Positions 1 through 6,466 of a DNA stretch of 13,542 nucleotides are shown here, in pieces. Under the pieces are notes generated by a model. The model ran no database searches. It was given only the letters and a program-made list of their open reading frames with translations, and was not told the DNA's origin. The stretch spans positions 1 through 13,542 of the forward strand of contig USOQ01000067.1 of the NCBI GenBank assembly GCA_900556395.1. Reading direction: 5' to 3'. Made by a program: the position numbers and the translations under genes. This DNA comes from Candidatus Segatella caccae. GTDB taxonomy: Bacteria; Bacteroidota; Bacteroidia; Bacteroidales; Bacteroidaceae. Numbering within the stretch: the stretch's first letter is position 1; the number at the start of each line of letters is the position of its first letter.

Positions 1-283
1 AAGCATAAGTAAGAGCAGCAAGAGCATTGAGGTTATCACCTTCTATCAACACATGATTAGGCGAACCTTCTGGCGCAGAATCCAAACGCTTGGTGGCATC
101 CTCAACAAAAACAGGAAGTTGGTCTTGCATGTCGTCCCAAGCCGCTTCAGAGCTTTCTTCCCATACAAGACCATAATGCTTCTTCTCATTGATAACCTCC
201 AACAAATCATGCTTTAACTCCTTATCTATCTGAAGTTCTTTTATCTGTTGGCGCAAAGCACTCAAATCCATTTTCTTCGCCAT
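1..283 (-). CDS. DNA methyltransferase, type III Mod-like (N-terminal part, cut by window edge)
   Basis: The first 94 residues of a site-specific DNA methyltransferase lie here; the rest runs off the left edge. The start is the ATG at 283, and the frame stays open to position 1. Residues 76-88 read NHVLIEGDNLNAL, followed by AALTYA. In type III Mod proteins and related beta-class adenine methyltransferases this segment lies just ahead of the catalytic DPPY motif (a known family feature); the DPPY itself would be outside the window. Residues 6-35 are charged and helical, as in Mod N-termini. The protein would methylate adenine in a short recognition site and normally works with a Res helicase-nuclease, which would have to lie to the left. 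A promoter at 441-473 fits this gene. It could instead be a solitary methyltransferase or a type II/IIG enzyme. Confidence 0.75.
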   Translation of the reverse strand, partial: MAKKMDLSALRQQIKELQIDKELKHDLLEVINEKKHYGLVWEESSEAAWDDMQDQLPVFVEDATKRLDSAPEGSPNHVLIEGDNLNALAALTYA

Positions 284-440
284 AACGGTGTACATTCCTC
301 CCCCTTTTCCGTGCTCCACCGACTCCCTAAGTAGAGAAGATTATTAGAAACTGGATTGCTATTATAAAATGATGGCGTAGGAATCTGATTACCTTTAGCC
401 CCATCCTTGCCTGTAGCGGCCCTGGAAAAGCCTTTCATGT

Positions 441-473
441 CAAAGATAAGAAGCAACAGAAGCCTACGCCAAA
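441..473 (-). promoter_or_regulatory. Bacteroidetes-type promoter of the methyltransferase gene
   Basis: On the minus strand TTTG (470-473) is followed after 21 nt by TATCTTTG (441-448), a full match to the TTTG / TAnnTTTG promoter of Bacteroidetes. Transcription would start near 434, giving a 5' leader of about 150 nt before the ATG at 283. No open leader peptide or known riboswitch was recognised in that leader. Confidence 0.5.
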
Positions 474-944
474 CAGGTATATATATGATAGCACAGAGCG
501 TACCCCCTCAGTCGAAGGGGCACACCTATGCCATGTGTATATACACAGTGGGTAGACGCCCACCGCAGTCTCATTCTGAACATGATTTGAAATTTTCCAG
601 GTTTCTACAGGTCAGAAGAAACGTCAAGCAAACGTCTTCAATTTAAAATAGTGCCAAGCCATGGACTTTTACCTAACCAGCGACTCATCGCCAGCCATCC
701 ACAGCAAGACATCGGCAAAGATAGTAAAAAGAATTAGGACTTGCAAAAAAAAATAATATTTTTCATACAAAAACCATTGCTGTTCGTGTGGAATCTTCGG
801 ATATAAGAGAATCTTCATAAGAAAAGTTACCCATTTTAGCAGGGCATCTTGTTGATTACAGGACAGAGAATAAACATGAAAAACAAACAAATTCCTTTCG
901 ATGAAAAAAATGATGCTGCACAAAAGATGCATCATTGAAACAAA
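474..944. other. Intergenic stretch without a credible gene; short palindromes
   Basis: No convincing gene is seen. The stretch carries a 14-bp perfect palindrome, TGTGTATATACACA (534-547), directly followed by a GTGGG/CCCAC hairpin (548-563). A CCCC/GGGG hairpin lies near 503-520. A 105-codon minus-strand frame (986-669) has no recognisable features and overlaps the tyrA terminator, so it was not called. These structures sit upstream of the methyltransferase promoter, and their role is unknown. Confidence 0.4.
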
Positions 945-1008
945 AAATCCCTCCAGATTCTTTTGTGCTATCCAGAAAGACAGCATAAAGAAGAAACTGG
1001 AGGGATTT
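940..1008 (-). terminator. Terminator after tyrA (end of the Phe/Tyr operon)
   Basis: Read on the minus strand, AAATCCCTCCAG (1008-997) and CTGGAGGGATTT (956-945) form a perfect 12-bp stem. The 40-nt loop between them can fold further (AGTTTCTTCTTTATGCT against AGCACAAAAGAATCT, imperfect). The second arm runs directly into a T tract. The position about 40 nt after the tyrA stop fits an operon terminator, although the loop is unusually long for an intrinsic terminator. Confidence 0.6.
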
Positions 1009-1048
1009 ATATAGGTATTGACGAAGAAAAGAGGCCTTCCGACTTTTT

Positions 1049-1843
1049 CTAATTCTTTATTTCAATATCTTCCTTTACATTATTGCGTATCTTGGTAAGG
1101 AAGGCCTTCATGCGACTGGCATCCTTATGGTCGATGATGTCTATCAACTCGGCAAGTTCTTCTCGAATCTGACTCAACTGTCCAGAAGTATAGGGGTTGA
1201 AGAGAACTTCCTGCAACAGATAGTCATCCTCGTTGAGTACGCCCTTGGCAATGTTCATGTGGCGCTTGAAGGTGGTACCTGGAGCATCCTGATGCTTCAT
1301 CACAGCAGCAAAAACGAAAGTGCTGGCAAAAGGAATACTCAGCGAGTAAGCCACGGTCTGGTCGTGCTCGTCGAAGGTGTACTCGTGCATGTTGAGTCCC
1401 AACTGCTGGTACAGATCCTTGAAGAATATCTTGCCCATATAGTCACCTTCCTTGATGATGACGGCATTCTCCTCTGACAACTGATTCAGATTGGCAAAGG
1501 TAGGACCAAACATCGGGTGCGTGCTGACAAAACGGAAACCACTCTTCGTATAAAACTCGTGCAGGCCTGTCTTCACACTGGCTATATCGCTGATGATACA
1601 GTCCTTGGGCAACCAGGGCAACACCTCCTCAAAGGCAGACAAAGTGTACTTCACCGTCACGGCATTGATGACGAGCTCGGGTTTGAACTCGGCTATCTCC
1701 TCCAACTTGGTGAAGCGCAGACAGTTGTAGGTAAAGCGCAACCGCTTGGCATCCTTCTCGTATACGGCCACCTCGTGGTCGAAGCTGAGCAGGTCGATGA
1801 AGAAACTTCCCATCTTGCCTGCTCCCATTATCAATATTTTCAT
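1049..1843 (-). CDS. tyrA: Prephenate dehydrogenase (TyrA)
   Basis: Converts prephenate to 4-hydroxyphenylpyruvate with NAD(P), the tyrosine branch after chorismate mutase. The N-terminus has the Rossmann dinucleotide motif GAGKMG (residues 7-12). SDIASVK (85-91) and HPMFGPT (109-115) match the family's conserved core, including the catalytic-site histidine. The 264 residues hold only the dehydrogenase domain; there is no fused chorismate mutase and no ACT domain. The start was set at ATG 1843, because the frame upstream offers only a TTG at 1852 and the glycine-rich fold starts directly after ATG 1843. It is the last gene of the operon, 31 nt behind DAHP synthase-chorismate mutase, and a terminator follows. 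Arogenate use cannot be excluded from the sequence. Confidence 0.93.
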   Translation of the reverse strand: MKILIMGAGKMGSFFIDLLSFDHEVAVYEKDAKRLRFTYNCLRFTKLEEIAEFKPELVINAVTVKYTLSAFEEVLPWLPKDCIISDIASVKTGLHEFYTKSGFRFVSTHPMFGPTFANLNQLSEENAVIIKEGDYMGKIFFKDLYQQLGLNMHEYTFDEHDQTVAYSLSIPFASTFVFAAVMKHQDAPGTTFKRHMNIAKGVLNEDDYLLQEVLFNPYTSGQLSQIREELAELIDIIDHKDASRMKAFLTKIRNNVKEDIEIKN

Positions 1844-1851
1844 ATCTTTCA

Positions 1852-1872
1852 AGTGAAGAGTGAAGAGTGAAA
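1852..1872 (-). repeat. Three heptanucleotide repeats before tyrA
   Basis: On the plus strand the units are AGTGAAG, AGTGAAG and AGTGAAA. They fill most of the 31-nt gap between the two coding regions and end 9 nt before the tyrA ATG, covering the ribosome-binding region. Confidence 0.8.
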
Positions 1873-1874
1873 AA

Positions 1875-2942
1875 TTACTTCTGGTTCAGGATTTCCAGCT
1901 GCTGACGAACACTCTCCTCATGGATGTGCTCGAATATCTGGGCAGCAAACTCTGGACTCATGCCACAGAGTGAAGCCTGAGCACCACGCTTGTCGAGAAT
2001 CTCATTGTAGCGGTTGGTCTGCAGAACTGTCATATTGTGCTCCTTCTTGTATGTACCTATCTCACGGCACACACGCATGCGCTTTGCCAAAAGCTCCATC
2101 AACTGATTGTCCAGTTCGTCGATCTGACCACGCAACTGATGCAAGCCTTCAGTAGAATAATGCTCGTCGCGCACTACGAGCAGACTGAGGATATAGTCGA
2201 GGACATCGGGAGTAACCTGCTGCTTGGCATCACTCCATGCCTCGTCAGGATTGCAGTGGCTCTCAACGATAAGACCATCAAAGCCAAGGTCCATGGCCTG
2301 CTGACACAGAGGAGCTATCAGGTCGCGACGACCACCAATGTGGCTTGGGTCACAGACGATAGGCAACTGTGGGATGCGACGATGCAGTTCGATAGGAATC
2401 TGCCACATAGGCAAGTTGCGATAGATTTTCTTGTCGAAGCTTGAGAATCCACGATGGATGGCTCCCAATCGCTTGATACCAGCCTGATTGATACGCTGCA
2501 AGGCACCAATCCAAAGTTCCAAGTCGGGATTGACAGGATTCTTCACCAACACGGGGACATCGACACCTTTCAGACTGTCAGCCAATGCCTGCATAGCGAA
2601 TGGGTTGGCAGAAGTGCGGGCACCAATCCACAGAACATCAATGCCATATTTCAGAGCCAGTTCTACGTGCTCTGGTGTTGCCACCTCAGTGGCAGTCAGC
2701 ATGCCTGTTTCCTCTTTCACCTGTTTCATCCAAGGCAAAGCTACTTCGCCATTACCCTCGAAGCCTCCTGGCTTGGTACGTGGTTTCCATACACCTGCAC
2801 GAAACATGTGGCATCCCTTTTCTGCCAACTGCTTGGCGGTTGTCATCACTTGTTCCTCGGTCTCGGCAGAACATGGTCCTGCTATTACGATGGGACGTTC
2901 CTGGTCACTGGGAAGACGTAAAGGTTCTAATTCTAATTCCAT
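1875..2942 (-). CDS. aroF: Bifunctional DAHP synthase / chorismate mutase
   Basis: The N-terminal domain (about residues 15-255) is a type I-beta DAHP synthase (KDO8P synthase-like fold), which joins phosphoenolpyruvate and erythrose 4-phosphate. Visible motifs are AGPCSAE (21-27, with the metal-site Cys), KPRTKPGGFEG (52-62), IGARTSANPF (105-114), VKNP (132-135), CDPSHIGG (196-203) and VESHCNPDEAWSDAKQ (225-240). The C-terminal part (about 262-355), with LHQLRGQIDELDNQLMELL and RMRVCREIGTYK, is an AroQ-type chorismate mutase that makes prephenate. In this class the mutase domain often carries the feedback response to prephenate or chorismate (family knowledge). The gene sits between the aminotransferase (60-nt gap) and tyrA (31-nt gap). 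The symbol follows the DAHP synthase half; other symbols are in use for this fusion. Confidence 0.95.
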   Translation of the reverse strand: MELELEPLRLPSDQERPIVIAGPCSAETEEQVMTTAKQLAEKGCHMFRAGVWKPRTKPGGFEGNGEVALPWMKQVKEETGMLTATEVATPEHVELALKYGIDVLWIGARTSANPFAMQALADSLKGVDVPVLVKNPVNPDLELWIGALQRINQAGIKRLGAIHRGFSSFDKKIYRNLPMWQIPIELHRRIPQLPIVCDPSHIGGRRDLIAPLCQQAMDLGFDGLIVESHCNPDEAWSDAKQQVTPDVLDYILSLLVVRDEHYSTEGLHQLRGQIDELDNQLMELLAKRMRVCREIGTYKKEHNMTVLQTNRYNEILDKRGAQASLCGMSPEFAAQIFEHIHEESVRQQLEILNQK

Positions 2943-2948
2943 ATCTTA

Positions 2949-2964
2949 ATACTTTTATACTTTT
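2949..2964 (-). repeat. Two octanucleotide repeats before the DAHP synthase gene
   Basis: On the minus strand AAAAGTAT occurs twice in tandem, 6 nt upstream of the ATG at 2942. It belongs to the same class of short tandem units seen in every spacer of this operon. Confidence 0.6.
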
Positions 2965-3002
2965 TAATGTGAAATGTATTCTGTTTACATATTCTAATAT
3001 CG

Positions 3003-4169
3003 CTATGCGAAGAGTTTCTTGATGCGCTGCAAGGCTTCCTTCATCTTGTCGTCCTTGGCACAGAGACTGATACGTACATAACGCTTGCCATTGCTGCCGA
3101 AGATGAATCCTGGCGTGATAAACACCCTTGCCTCATGAAGCACTTTCTCGGTCAGGTCTTCTACATCGGCATATCGCTCTGGTATCTTACCCCAAAGGAA
3201 CATGCCCACCTGCTTGGGGTCGTAGGTACAGCCCATCACGTCCATAATCTGTTCGGCAATGTCGCGACGACGACGATAGTTGTCGATATTGTTTTCGTGG
3301 TGCCATTCATCGCTGTTACCAGTCATAGCCTCGGCTGCAGCTAATTGTATGCCTCTGAAAGAGCCATTATCGATATTACTCTTCACCTTCAGAATCCATG
3401 AGATGAAAGTCTTGTTGCTCGATATCATCGCCACACGCCATCCTGGCATGTTGTGGCTCTTACTCAAGGAATTGAACTCTATACAGCAATCCTTGGCGCC
3501 TGGCACCTGCATGATACTCATCGGCTTCTCGTTGAGAATCAACGAATAAGGATTATCGTTCACCACCACGATGTTGTGCTTCTTGGCGAAGTCGACCAAT
3601 CGCTCATAAGTCTCTCGGCGTGCATTGCCACCAGTAGGCATATTGGGATAGTTGGTCCACATCAGTTTGACATGACTCAGATCCATCTTCTCGAGTGCAT
3701 CAAAATCGGGTTGCCATCCGTTGTCCTCTCTGAGGTCGAAATAGGTAATCTTAGTGCCTAAGATCTTATTGATGGCAGTATAGGTGGGATAGCCAGGATT
3801 AGGAATCAGCACCTCGTCGCCAGGGTTGCAGAATGCCAAAGTGACATGCAAGATTCCCTCCTTGCTGCCTATCAGCGGCTGTATCTCTGTAGCCCAGTCG
3901 AGGTCTACATCATACCAACGCTTATAGAATCCAGCCATCGCTTTTCTGAGTTCTGGGATTCCTACCGTGGGCTGATAGCCATGTGTGTCGGACTTCTGCG
4001 CCACTTCGCATAGTTTGTCGATGGTCTGTTTAGACGGTGGCATATCTGGACTACCGATGGCAAGGCTGATAATATCCTTTCCCTCGGCATTCAACTGAGC
4101 TACTTCTTTCAGCTTACGGCTGAAGTAGTATTCCTGTATCTCGGTAACTCTATTGGCTGGCTGTATCAT
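3003..4169 (-). CDS. Class I/II PLP-dependent aminotransferase, probably for aromatic amino acids
   Basis: A fold-type I aminotransferase of 388 residues. NYPNMPTGG (173-181) is the substrate/PLP-binding asparagine segment, NDNPYS (204-209) holds the Asp and Tyr that contact the pyridine ring, and SLSKSHNMPGWR (234-245) holds the Schiff-base lysine K237. The C-terminal RYVRISLC contains the arginine expected to bind the substrate carboxylate. Family similarity alone points to LL-diaminopimelate/aspartate-type aminotransferases. Its place between pheA and DAHP synthase-chorismate mutase suggests that it transaminates phenylpyruvate and hydroxyphenylpyruvate to Phe and Tyr (inference). The start at ATG 4169 follows an A-rich, repeat-filled spacer. 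The middle residue of NYPNMPTG is Met where Asn is common, a mild change. Confidence 0.92.
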   Translation of the reverse strand: MIQPANRVTEIQEYYFSRKLKEVAQLNAEGKDIISLAIGSPDMPPSKQTIDKLCEVAQKSDTHGYQPTVGIPELRKAMAGFYKRWYDVDLDWATEIQPLIGSKEGILHVTLAFCNPGDEVLIPNPGYPTYTAINKILGTKITYFDLREDNGWQPDFDALEKMDLSHVKLMWTNYPNMPTGGNARRETYERLVDFAKKHNIVVVNDNPYSLILNEKPMSIMQVPGAKDCCIEFNSLSKSHNMPGWRVAMISSNKTFISWILKVKSNIDNGSFRGIQLAAAEAMTGNSDEWHHENNIDNYRRRRDIAEQIMDVMGCTYDPKQVGMFLWGKIPERYADVEDLTEKVLHEARVFITPGFIFGSNGKRYVRISLCAKDDKMKEALQRIKKLFA

Positions 4170-4172
4170 TTT

Positions 4173-4214
4173 ATTTAATGTTTAATGTTGAGTGTTTAAT
4201 GTTGAGTGTTGAGT
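4173..4214 (-). repeat. Six heptanucleotide repeats before the aminotransferase gene
   Basis: Six 7-nt units follow one another without a break. Read on the plus strand they are ATTTAAT, GTTTAAT, GTTGAGT, GTTTAAT, GTTGAGT and GTTGAGT. The array starts 3 nt upstream of the aminotransferase ATG and so covers its ribosome-binding region. Confidence 0.85.
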
Positions 4215-4225
4215 GTAATCGGCAG

Positions 4226-4285
4226 CAAGGCTCTTTTTACTTTTTTACCTTTTTACCCTTTTACCTATAAAACTCTTTTTACCTT
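4226..4285 (-). repeat. Degenerate octanucleotide repeats (GGTAAAAA) behind pheA
   Basis: On the minus strand the motif GGTAAAAA or close variants recurs about five times in the spacer between pheA and the aminotransferase, mostly in an 8-nt rhythm. Together with the heptads next to it, it makes up nearly all of the 123-nt spacer. Confidence 0.6.
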
Positions 4286-4292
4286 TCAACTC

Positions 4293-5126
4293 CTACTCTC
4301 TTTCCTCGTACTCGCCGAGAACCTTGATTTTCTTCACCAAGGGTGTGATGGCATCAATGCTCTGCCGGTATCGGGTAAGGTTGTCGAAGGTGAGGTCCAC
4401 ATAGAAGAGATATTCCCACTCATGTCCGATGACAGGCAATGACTGAATCTTTGTAAGATTGATATCATAGAAACTGAGGATGGTGAGAACCTTAGAGAGA
4501 GAGCCTTTGTCGTGAGAAAGGCTGAAGACGATGCTTGCCTTGTTGGCCTTCTCGATGGGACGCAAGAGCGCTGCCTTCTGCGGACTGCTTACGACGAGGA
4601 AACGCGTGTAGTTGTGCGGATTGTCGTGGATGCCCTCTTGCAGCACCTTCATGCCATACATTTTGGCAGCATAGGCTGAGCAGATGGCAGCCCATCCCCT
4701 TACCTGATGCTTGGCGATAAAGGCTGCTGACCCTGCAGTATCCTCTGCTTCTACCGCCTTGAGGTCGGGATGATTAGCCAGGAATCTGCCACACTGCATC
4801 AGAGCCACGGGATGCGAATGTACCTCCTGCAGTGTACTCCAATCGTCATCGGGCAGACAGCAGATGCTGTGTTCGATGTGAAGTCTATGCTCACCCACCA
4901 CCGTCGTACCACTTTGGCGCAGCAACTCATAGTTATGGAGCAGACTGCCCGCAATCGTATTCTCGATGGCAACGAGGCCAATCACCGTAGGATCGCGCTT
5001 GATATTCTCGAACACCTCCTCGAAGGTGGCACAACAGATGAGTTCCATCTGCTCATCACCGAAGTACTGGTGGGCTGCAATGTCGTGAAACGACCCTAAT
5101 TCACCTTGTATAGCTATTCTCTTCAT
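4293..5126 (-). CDS. pheA: Prephenate dehydratase (PheA) with ACT domain
   Basis: Decarboxylates and dehydrates prephenate to phenylpyruvate, the phenylalanine branch. Residues 1-180 form the dehydratase domain, with IQGELGSFHD (6-15), AIENTIAGSL (53-62), SHPVALMQC (104-112) and the catalytic NYTRFLV (172-178). Residues 198-277 form an ACT domain. The length of 277 residues fits monofunctional PheA; there is no chorismate mutase domain, because the mutase is fused to DAHP synthase in this operon. In the ACT domain the positions known as GALV and ESRP in characterised PheA proteins (Phe binding) read GSLS (208-211) and QSLP (228-231), so feedback binding may differ. It is the first gene of the operon, and the attenuator at 5150-5371 lies immediately upstream. 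Confidence 0.95.
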   Translation of the reverse strand: MKRIAIQGELGSFHDIAAHQYFGDEQMELICCATFEEVFENIKRDPTVIGLVAIENTIAGSLLHNYELLRQSGTTVVGEHRLHIEHSICCLPDDDWSTLQEVHSHPVALMQCGRFLANHPDLKAVEAEDTAGSAAFIAKHQVRGWAAICSAYAAKMYGMKVLQEGIHDNPHNYTRFLVVSSPQKAALLRPIEKANKASIVFSLSHDKGSLSKVLTILSFYDINLTKIQSLPVIGHEWEYLFYVDLTFDNLTRYRQSIDAITPLVKKIKVLGEYEERE

Positions 5127-5149
5127 CTATATTGTTTGTATCTGTTATG

Positions 5150-5186
5150 AAAAACGGTCCTCACTCTCCAAGGAGCGGGACCGTTT
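5150..5186 (-). terminator. Attenuator terminator in the pheA leader
   Basis: On the minus strand AAACGGTCC (5186-5178) and GGACCGTTT (5160-5152) form a perfect 9-bp stem, with a small inner CTC/GAG helix. The second arm runs into five T residues. The hairpin ends 24 nt before the pheA ATG, so it can only stop transcription before the operon is reached. Its 5' arm overlaps TCCCGCT (5180-5174), which is complementary to a segment of the leader-peptide gene, giving two mutually exclusive folds. Confidence 0.82.
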
Positions 5187-5241
5187 CGATAGATTTCTTA
5201 ATCTTAATATCCTAAGTTGAAATTACACGCAACTTCCCGCT
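5174..5241 (-). promoter_or_regulatory. Candidate antiterminator pairing in the pheA leader
   Basis: AGCGGGA (5241-5235, inside leader codons 20-22) is perfectly complementary to TCCCGCT (5180-5174), which includes the inner end of the terminator's 5' arm. Nested inside, AAGTTG (5235-5230) can pair with CAACTT (5219-5214). A ribosome stalled on the Phe/Tyr codons would leave the 5241-5235 segment free, while one that reaches the stop codon at 5223 would cover it. This is inferred from the sequence, without a computed fold. Confidence 0.65.
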
Positions 5242-5300
5242 TTACAATTGCTTGCAAAGTAAAAATAAAAGCTATAAAAGTATGCGTTAAACTTCTTCAT
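5223..5300 (-). CDS. Phe/Tyr leader peptide of the pheA operon
   Basis: A 25-codon reading frame with ATG at 5300 and TAA at 5223. Residues 4-15 read FNAYFYSFYFYF: five Phe and four Tyr within twelve codons, a density not expected by chance. Its position between a promoter and a terminator hairpin, upstream of an operon that makes exactly these two amino acids, matches the role of pheL in enteric bacteria, where a ribosome stalls on Phe codons when charged tRNA is scarce. Codons 20-22 carry the antiterminator segment. An A-rich AAAGAA lies just before the ATG in place of a Shine-Dalgarno site. The peptide itself probably has no other function. The sequence is unrelated to pheL beyond its aromatic run. 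Confidence 0.85.
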   Translation of the reverse strand: MKKFNAYFYSFYFYFASNCKAGSCV

Positions 5301-5327
5301 TGTTCTTTCTTTTATTTATTGTCTACT

Positions 5328-5351
5328 ACAATGGAGGATTTCCCCAATTGT
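5328..5351 (-). other. 5' hairpin ahead of the leader peptide
   Basis: On the minus strand ACAATTGGGGA and TCCTCCATTGT can form an 11-position stem with one mismatch and one G-U pair. It lies between the predicted transcription start (near 5358) and the leader ATG (5300), and could stabilise the transcript or pause the polymerase at the start of translation. Confidence 0.4.
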
Positions 5352-5363
5352 GTTATACGCTTG

Positions 5364-5395
5364 CAAAAGTAGCATTTTTATTTGTATCCACCAAA
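5364..5395 (-). promoter_or_regulatory. Bacteroidetes-type promoter of the Phe/Tyr operon
   Basis: On the minus strand TTTG (5392-5395), 20 nt, then TACTTTTG (5364-5371) match the TTTG / TAnnTTTG consensus in sequence and spacing. The predicted start near 5358 gives a leader of about 230 nt before pheA, which contains the leader peptide and the attenuator. Confidence 0.7.
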
Positions 5396-5565
5396 CAAAT
5401 TGACAGTTTTTTTATACAAAACCTTGCAATTTATTGTTTTCATGCATAAAGATGCTTATATCTTCCAAGATTTTCTGCTCTATGGAAATTCTACAGGAAG
5501 CCGCTTTCATCTGACAACGAAGCCTATTGCGTTTTTCAGCCCTATATACCTTTTATATATATTGT

Positions 5566-6300
5566 CTATTTTTTGACTTCCGTAGCTTTGATGATAACAA
5601 CATCCTGCAGGGGACGGTCATTATTGCTTTTGTCGGTCTCCACATTCTGGATTTTCTCTACCACATCCAGTCCTTCAAGCACTTCGCCAAAGACAGTGTA
5701 TCCGCCATCCAGATGGGGCACACCGCCATATTTCACATATCCAGCCTGCACCTGCTCATTGGGAATGGCGTAGACCTTGTCTTCGCCTTTCATCTTCTGC
5801 ACAAGATACTCCATCTGCCGTGCTGAGAAATTGCGTCCCCAGGTGATGTAGAAATCGCAAGGTGCCGAAGCCTTCTGTGGATTCACGTCATCGCCCTCAC
5901 GAGCAGCACAGAGCTGTCCGCGCTTGTGATAATACTTGGGATAACGTATCTCAGCAGGAACGGTGTAGGCAGTATCGAAGCGCTCCACCTTGCCGGGCGT
6001 CACCTTTCGTGTGCCAGGATCGCCGCCCTGAATCATAAAGTTCTTGATAACTCTCTGAAAGATGCAACCATCATAATAGCCCATCCTCACCCACTTCAGG
6101 AAATTGTCTCGATGAAGAGGTGTATCGTTGTAAAGCGCCACGCGGATATTACCCATATTTGTTTCTATCAGCACCTCTGGACAGGTGGCATCCTGATGGA
6201 AAGCAGCCGTATCGACCTCTGCTTTTTCTGCCTGTGCGCATGCCATCATTGGCAAGAACAGAGCACACATCATCAAAAGGAAATATTTTCTCATATTCAT
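5566..6300 (-). CDS. Exported peptidyl-prolyl cis-trans isomerase, cyclophilin type
   Basis: Catalyses cis-trans isomerisation of prolyl bonds in proteins folding in the envelope. After a signal sequence (residues 1-21 or so, with a hydrophobic run and ACAQA), the cyclophilin domain starts near residue 42. FQRVIKNFMIQGGD (81-94) contains the catalytic arginine and the substrate-binding core, and YTVFGEVLEGLDVVEKI near residue 210 is the conserved C-terminal part. An insertion of about 60 residues separates GQLCAAR from the second half, a pattern seen in Bacteroidetes cyclophilins. The Cys at residue 21 could be a lipid anchor, but the preceding MMA is a poor lipobox. The start was set at ATG 6300 (a second ATG is at 6294); the promoter at 6320-6327 rules out the longer frame. 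Confidence 0.9.
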   Translation of the reverse strand: MNMRKYFLLMMCALFLPMMACAQAEKAEVDTAAFHQDATCPEVLIETNMGNIRVALYNDTPLHRDNFLKWVRMGYYDGCIFQRVIKNFMIQGGDPGTRKVTPGKVERFDTAYTVPAEIRYPKYYHKRGQLCAAREGDDVNPQKASAPCDFYITWGRNFSARQMEYLVQKMKGEDKVYAIPNEQVQAGYVKYGGVPHLDGGYTVFGEVLEGLDVVEKIQNVETDKSNNDRPLQDVVIIKATEVKK

Positions 6301-6319
6301 ACTTTTTATTATTACAAGA

Positions 6320-6327
6320 CAAAGGTA
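6320..6327 (-). promoter_or_regulatory. Promoter -7 element of the cyclophilin gene
   Basis: TACCTTTG on the minus strand matches TAnnTTTG, 20 nt upstream of the ATG at 6300. A TTTG lies only 13 nt further upstream, closer than the usual 19-21 nt, so only the -7 part is well supported. Confidence 0.45.
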
Positions 6328-6402
6328 ATGCTTTTTTAACCAAAACATTCCTATTTATTGTTTTTTAATATAAACATCGAACGGCTTTCATCGGAAAAGT
6401 TG

Positions 6403-6410
6403 TAAGTTTG
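6403..6410 (+). promoter_or_regulatory. Promoter -7 element of the outer-membrane protein gene
   Basis: TAAGTTTG matches TAnnTTTG and would give a 5' leader of about 50 nt before the ATG at 6467. No clear TTTG was seen at the expected -33 position. Confidence 0.45.
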
Positions 6411-6466
6411 TACGTGAATAACAAAAATAGGAAGCCTGTAAGATTGGCTTTATCAAGACAAACTAT

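Noticed and set aside
262..456. 64-codon minus-strand frame over the methyltransferase start
   Set aside because: It overlaps the well-supported methyltransferase N-terminus in another frame and shows no protein-like pattern.
669..986. 105-codon minus-strand frame after tyrA
   Set aside because: It starts inside the tyrA terminator, has no recognisable domain, and its Phe/Leu-rich run reflects T-rich intergenic DNA.
1127..2949. Several plus-strand frames of 100-155 codons
   Set aside because: They are antisense shadows of tyrA and the DAHP synthase-chorismate mutase gene, with no family signatures.
5150..5360. T-box or riboswitch in the pheA leader
   Set aside because: No T-box sequence or specifier stem was found, and the aromatic-rich leader peptide with terminator and antiterminator explains the region better.
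5382..5576. 64-codon plus-strand frame between the operon promoter and the cyclophilin gene
   Set aside because: It overlaps the promoter's -33 region at one side and the cyclophilin stop at the other, is Phe/Leu-rich by T content, and has no known features.
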